A DNA stretch of 64,000 bases from Billgrantia lactosivorans (GTDB lineage: Bacteria > Pseudomonadota > Gammaproteobacteria > Pseudomonadales > Halomonadaceae): NCBI RefSeq assembly GCF_003254665.1, contig NZ_QHGY01000002.1:105514-169513 (forward strand). Direction: 5' to 3'. Within the stretch, counting starts at the first letter, position 1. Each line of letters begins with the position of its first letter. Below, piece after piece: positions 61,812 through 64,000 of the stretch. The translations under genes and the position numbers were made by a program. Under the pieces are notes generated by a model, which saw only the letters and a list, made by a program, of their open reading frames with translations, was not told where the DNA came from and did no database searches.

Positions 61812-61845
61812 GGGTGCCCTCGTGAATCGATGGGCACCCTTTTTT
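61812..61845 (+). terminator. Second intrinsic terminator before dusC
   Basis: GGGTGCCC (61812-61819) and GGGCACCC (61832-61839), followed by six T (61840-61845). This is a strong plus-strand terminator that ends any tRNA read-through before the convergent dusC gene. Confidence 0.85.
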
Positions 61846-61866
61846 ATGCCCGCAGCCCGGCGACGA

Positions 61867-62883
61867 TCAGGCGAGTTCGAGGCGGCCGCGGTCGCGCGCC
61901 ACCGCAGCGCCGCCGAGCCCCTTCAGCAACGCCTCCAGTTCGGTGATGCGCTTCACCGCCTGGAAGCGCCGGGCGGCCTCGACGTCGCGCTGACGCATGT
62001 GGTTCAGCCACTGCTTCACCAGGGACGCGACAACGCGCTCGGGAAGTGTGATACGCTGCAATGCAGCAAATTCGGCCAATATCTCGGCCCGTGCCTGCCA
62101 CGGCGTGGCGGGCAGCTGCTCCCCGGTCGACAGCCAGTGGCGAATGCGCGGGGCCAGCCAGGGGTCGGCGAGGGCGCCACGCCCGAGCATGACGTCACGG
62201 CAGCCCGACAAGGTGCGCGCCTTCCAGTAATCCTCCAGGCTCCAGATGTCGCCGTTGGCGACGACGGGAATGCCCAGATGACGGCGAATGCGGCCGATCC
62301 ACTCCCAGTGGGCCGGCGGGCGGTAGCCCTCGTCACGGGTACGGGCGTGCACGACGAGCTGAGAGGCGCCGCCGTCCTCCGCGGCCTTGGCGCAGTCGAG
62401 CGCCAGGCGTCGGTGGGAGAAGCCCAGGCGGATCTTGGCCGTGACCGGGATCTCGCCGCCCACGGCCGCATGGACGGCCGCCACGGCCGCCTGCACGCGG
62501 CGCGGGTCGCGCAGCAGGGAGGCGCCGCCATCGTGACGGTTGACCAGCTTGGCCGGGCAGCCGAAATTGAGATCGATGGTGCTGGCGCCGAGCTTGCGCG
62601 CCTGCTCGGCGTTGGCCGCGAGGGCGGCCGGGTCGCTGCCGAGCAGCTGCAGCGCCACCGGAACGCCGGAGGGTGTCGTCACCCCCTCGTCGAGCTCGGG
62701 GCAGTGGCGGCGGAAGACCCGCGGCGGCAGCCGGGCATCGACCACGCGGACGAATTCCGTCACCGTCCAGTCGAAGCCGGGGCGGCGGGTCAGCAGGTCG
62801 CGGGTATGGGCGTCGATCACCCCTTCCATGGGGGCAAGGCCGATCCTGCCTTGTAGTAAAACAACAACTTTGGCTTCCACCAT
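61867..62883 (-). CDS. dusC: tRNA-dihydrouridine(16) synthase DusC
   Basis: FMN-dependent reductase that makes dihydrouridine at U16 of tRNAs. It has 338 residues. IGLAPMEGVIDAHTRDLL binds FMN, and LNFGCPAKLVNRHDGGASLL contains the catalytic cysteine. VTAKIRLGF, VVHARTRDEGY, VVANGDIWS and VMLGRGALADPWL complete the TIM barrel. A C-terminal helical domain follows. The APMEGV form and the NHMRQRD-type C-terminus fit DusC better than DusA or DusB. It is transcribed towards the tRNA cluster. Confidence 0.92.
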   Translation of the reverse strand: MVEAKVVVLLQGRIGLAPMEGVIDAHTRDLLTRRPGFDWTVTEFVRVVDARLPPRVFRRHCPELDEGVTTPSGVPVALQLLGSDPAALAANAEQARKLGASTIDLNFGCPAKLVNRHDGGASLLRDPRRVQAAVAAVHAAVGGEIPVTAKIRLGFSHRRLALDCAKAAEDGGASQLVVHARTRDEGYRPPAHWEWIGRIRRHLGIPVVANGDIWSLEDYWKARTLSGCRDVMLGRGALADPWLAPRIRHWLSTGEQLPATPWQARAEILAEFAALQRITLPERVVASLVKQWLNHMRQRDVEAARRFQAVKRITELEALLKGLGGAAVARDRGRLELA

Positions 62884-62997
62884 AGGGCGCTTGCAATATA
62901 TCCAGAGTGTGGCAGTTTATAGGGCCAACTTTTTACAGATTGGCGACATGTTTGCGGCAGTTCGTGAGCAAGTCGTGAAGAAAGAGGGAGCGCGAGC

Positions 62998-63249
62998 ATG
63001 CAGGACAAGCAGTTGCTACTCGACGGCCTGGCCCTGATGGGCGTCGGCATGGGGTTCGTTTTTGTTTTTCTTACAATCCTCGTGCTGGTCACGACCCTGA
63101 TGTCGCTGATCGTCCGTCGTCTGGCGCCTTCTCCCGTGCCTCCGGCCCCGGTGCCGGCCGCGACATCCCCGGGCCAGGCGGATGACGCCGAGCTGATGGC
63201 CGTCATCAGCGCCGCCCTTCATCGCTATCGCCGTCGCCACCGCCGCTGA
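62998..63249 (+). CDS. oadG: Oxaloacetate decarboxylase gamma chain (Na+ pump)
   Basis: Small membrane subunit of the sodium-pumping oxaloacetate decarboxylase, which ties OadA to OadB. It has 83 residues. One membrane helix covers about residues 11-37 ([23 protein letters not shown]). A Pro-rich linker follows, and a short C-terminal part, [17 protein letters not shown], ends the protein; this pattern is usual for OadG. The GGGAGCG site precedes the ATG. oadA follows after 59 bases. Confidence 0.92.
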   Translation: MQDKQLLLDGLALMGVGMGFVFVFLTILVLVTTLMSLIVRRLAPSPVPPAPVPAATSPGQADDAELMAVISAALHRYRRRHRR

Positions 63250-63308
63250 TCGCCGCGGGGCGAAGTGCCAATACTACTACACAACACGTCATCTACGGGG
63301 TCATCCTG

Positions 63309-64000
63309 ATGAGTGAGACCAAGCGCCCGCTGGGCATCACCGACGTCGTGCTGCGCGACGCTCACCAGTCGCTGTTTGCCACCCGCATGCGCCTCGACGA
63401 CATGCTGCCGATCGCCGAGAAGCTCGATCGGGTCGGCTTCTGGTCGCTCGAGTCCTGGGGCGGGGCCACCTTCGACGCCTGTATCCGCTACCTCGGCGAA
63501 GACCCGTGGGAGCGGATACGGGCGTTGAAGGAGGCCATGCCCAACACGCCCCAGCAGATGCTGCTGCGCGGCCAGAACCTGCTCGGCTACCGCCACTATG
63601 CGGACGACGTGGTCGACCGTTTCGTCGAGCGCGCCAGGCGCAACGGCGTCGACGTGTTCCGCGTGTTCGACGCCATGAACGATCCACGCAACCTGGAGCG
63701 GGCGATCAAGGCCGTGCGCGACGTCGAGGGCCACGCCCAGGGCACCATCTCCTACACCGTGAGCCCGGTGCACACCCTCGATAGCTGGGTGGAGCTCGCC
63801 GAGACCATCGCCGCCATGGGCGCCGACTCGCTGGCGATCAAGGACATGGCCGGCCTGCTCGCGCCCTACGACGCCTTCGAACTGGTCTCGCGGCTGAAGA
63901 AACGATTGTCGATCCCGATCCAGCTTCACTGCCACGCCACCACCGGACTCTCCACCGCCACCATCGTCAAGGCGGTGGAAGCCGGCATCGACAACGTCGA
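63309..64000 (+). CDS. oadA: Oxaloacetate decarboxylase alpha chain, 5' part (runs out of window)
   Basis: Carboxyltransferase subunit of the decarboxylase: it moves the carboxyl group of oxaloacetate to biotin on its own C-terminal domain. About 230 N-terminal residues are visible. [26 protein letters not shown] is the DRDAHQS-type signature of this carboxyltransferase family. [38 protein letters not shown] and [21 protein letters not shown] complete the metal and substrate sites. The biotin domain should lie about 1 kb beyond the edge. A pyruvate carboxylase B subunit is similar, but oadG directly upstream favours OadA. Confidence 0.95.
   Translation, partial: MSETKRPLGITDVVLRDAHQSLFATRMRLDDMLPIAEKLDRVGFWSLESWGGATFDACIRYLGEDPWERIRALKEAMPNTPQQMLLRGQNLLGYRHYADDVVDRFVERARRNGVDVFRVFDAMNDPRNLERAIKAVRDVEGHAQGTISYTVSPVHTLDSWVELAETIAAMGADSLAIKDMAGLLAPYDAFELVSRLKKRLSIPIQLHCHATTGLSTATIVKAVEAGIDNV

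Overview
The window is a GC-rich (roughly two thirds G+C), gene-dense piece of a gammaproteobacterial core chromosome. Protein sequences and gene order point to the Halomonadaceae (Halomonas and relatives). A Pseudomonas-like gene order, a Na+-pump oxaloacetate decarboxylase operon and acidic, soluble proteins all fit a moderate halophile. I see no prophage, insertion sequence, CRISPR array or resistance island. Almost every gene is a recognisable housekeeping gene.

Layout: (1) 1-4867: 3' part of dnaE, then accA and tilS. (2) 4872-14835: a ppx/gppA-type phosphatase facing rho, then ubiD, a flavin reductase and folM, overlapping head to tail, a 41-residue membrane protein, a leader-peptide region in front of DAHP synthase, a DUF3087-type protein, hemB and elbB. 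(3) 14909-27319, minus strand: tatABC, hisE, ubiB-ubiJ-ubiE, a DUF971 protein, a 13-copy heptanucleotide repeat, hslVU, a SPOR protein, argS and priA. (4) 27496-46660: rpmE, NADP-malic enzyme, a DUF481 outer-membrane protein, ponA, pilMNOPQ-aroK-aroB, gltBD and a cupin. (5) 46773-61195: pyrG, kdsA, eno, a CsrB/RsmZ-type small RNA, fdxA, mutS, pncC/cinA, recA, recX, alaS, lysC and csrA. (6) 61295-64000: tRNA-Ser(GCU), two identical tRNA-Arg(ACG), dusC, oadG and the start of oadA.

The genes group by function. Ubiquinone genes (ubiD, ubiE, ubiJ, ubiB) recur across the first 20 kb. The Tat operon exports folded cofactor proteins. pilMNOPQ builds the type IV pilus alignment complex and shares a transcript with shikimate genes. 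DAHP synthase, aroK and aroB make three shikimate-pathway steps. GltBD assimilates ammonia. mutS, recA and recX belong to DNA repair, with a LexA box before recA.

The most interesting parts are not in the proteins. Upstream of DAHP synthase there is an attenuator whose leader peptide contains a Tyr-Trp-Tyr-Trp-Phe run, with a perfect terminator and a competing antiterminator. A second aromatic-rich leader ORF follows it and ends 4 bases before the DAHP synthase start. Between eno and fdxA lies an unlabelled RNA with about a dozen GGA motifs, most in hairpin loops, and a perfect terminator. It looks like a CsrA/RsmA-sequestering RNA, and csrA itself lies 10 kb downstream. Gene order also shows that a 41-kb block (ppx to the cupin) sits between tilS and pyrG, which are neighbours in Pseudomonas as I recall it, and that the ftsB...rpoS stretch is missing between eno and fdxA.
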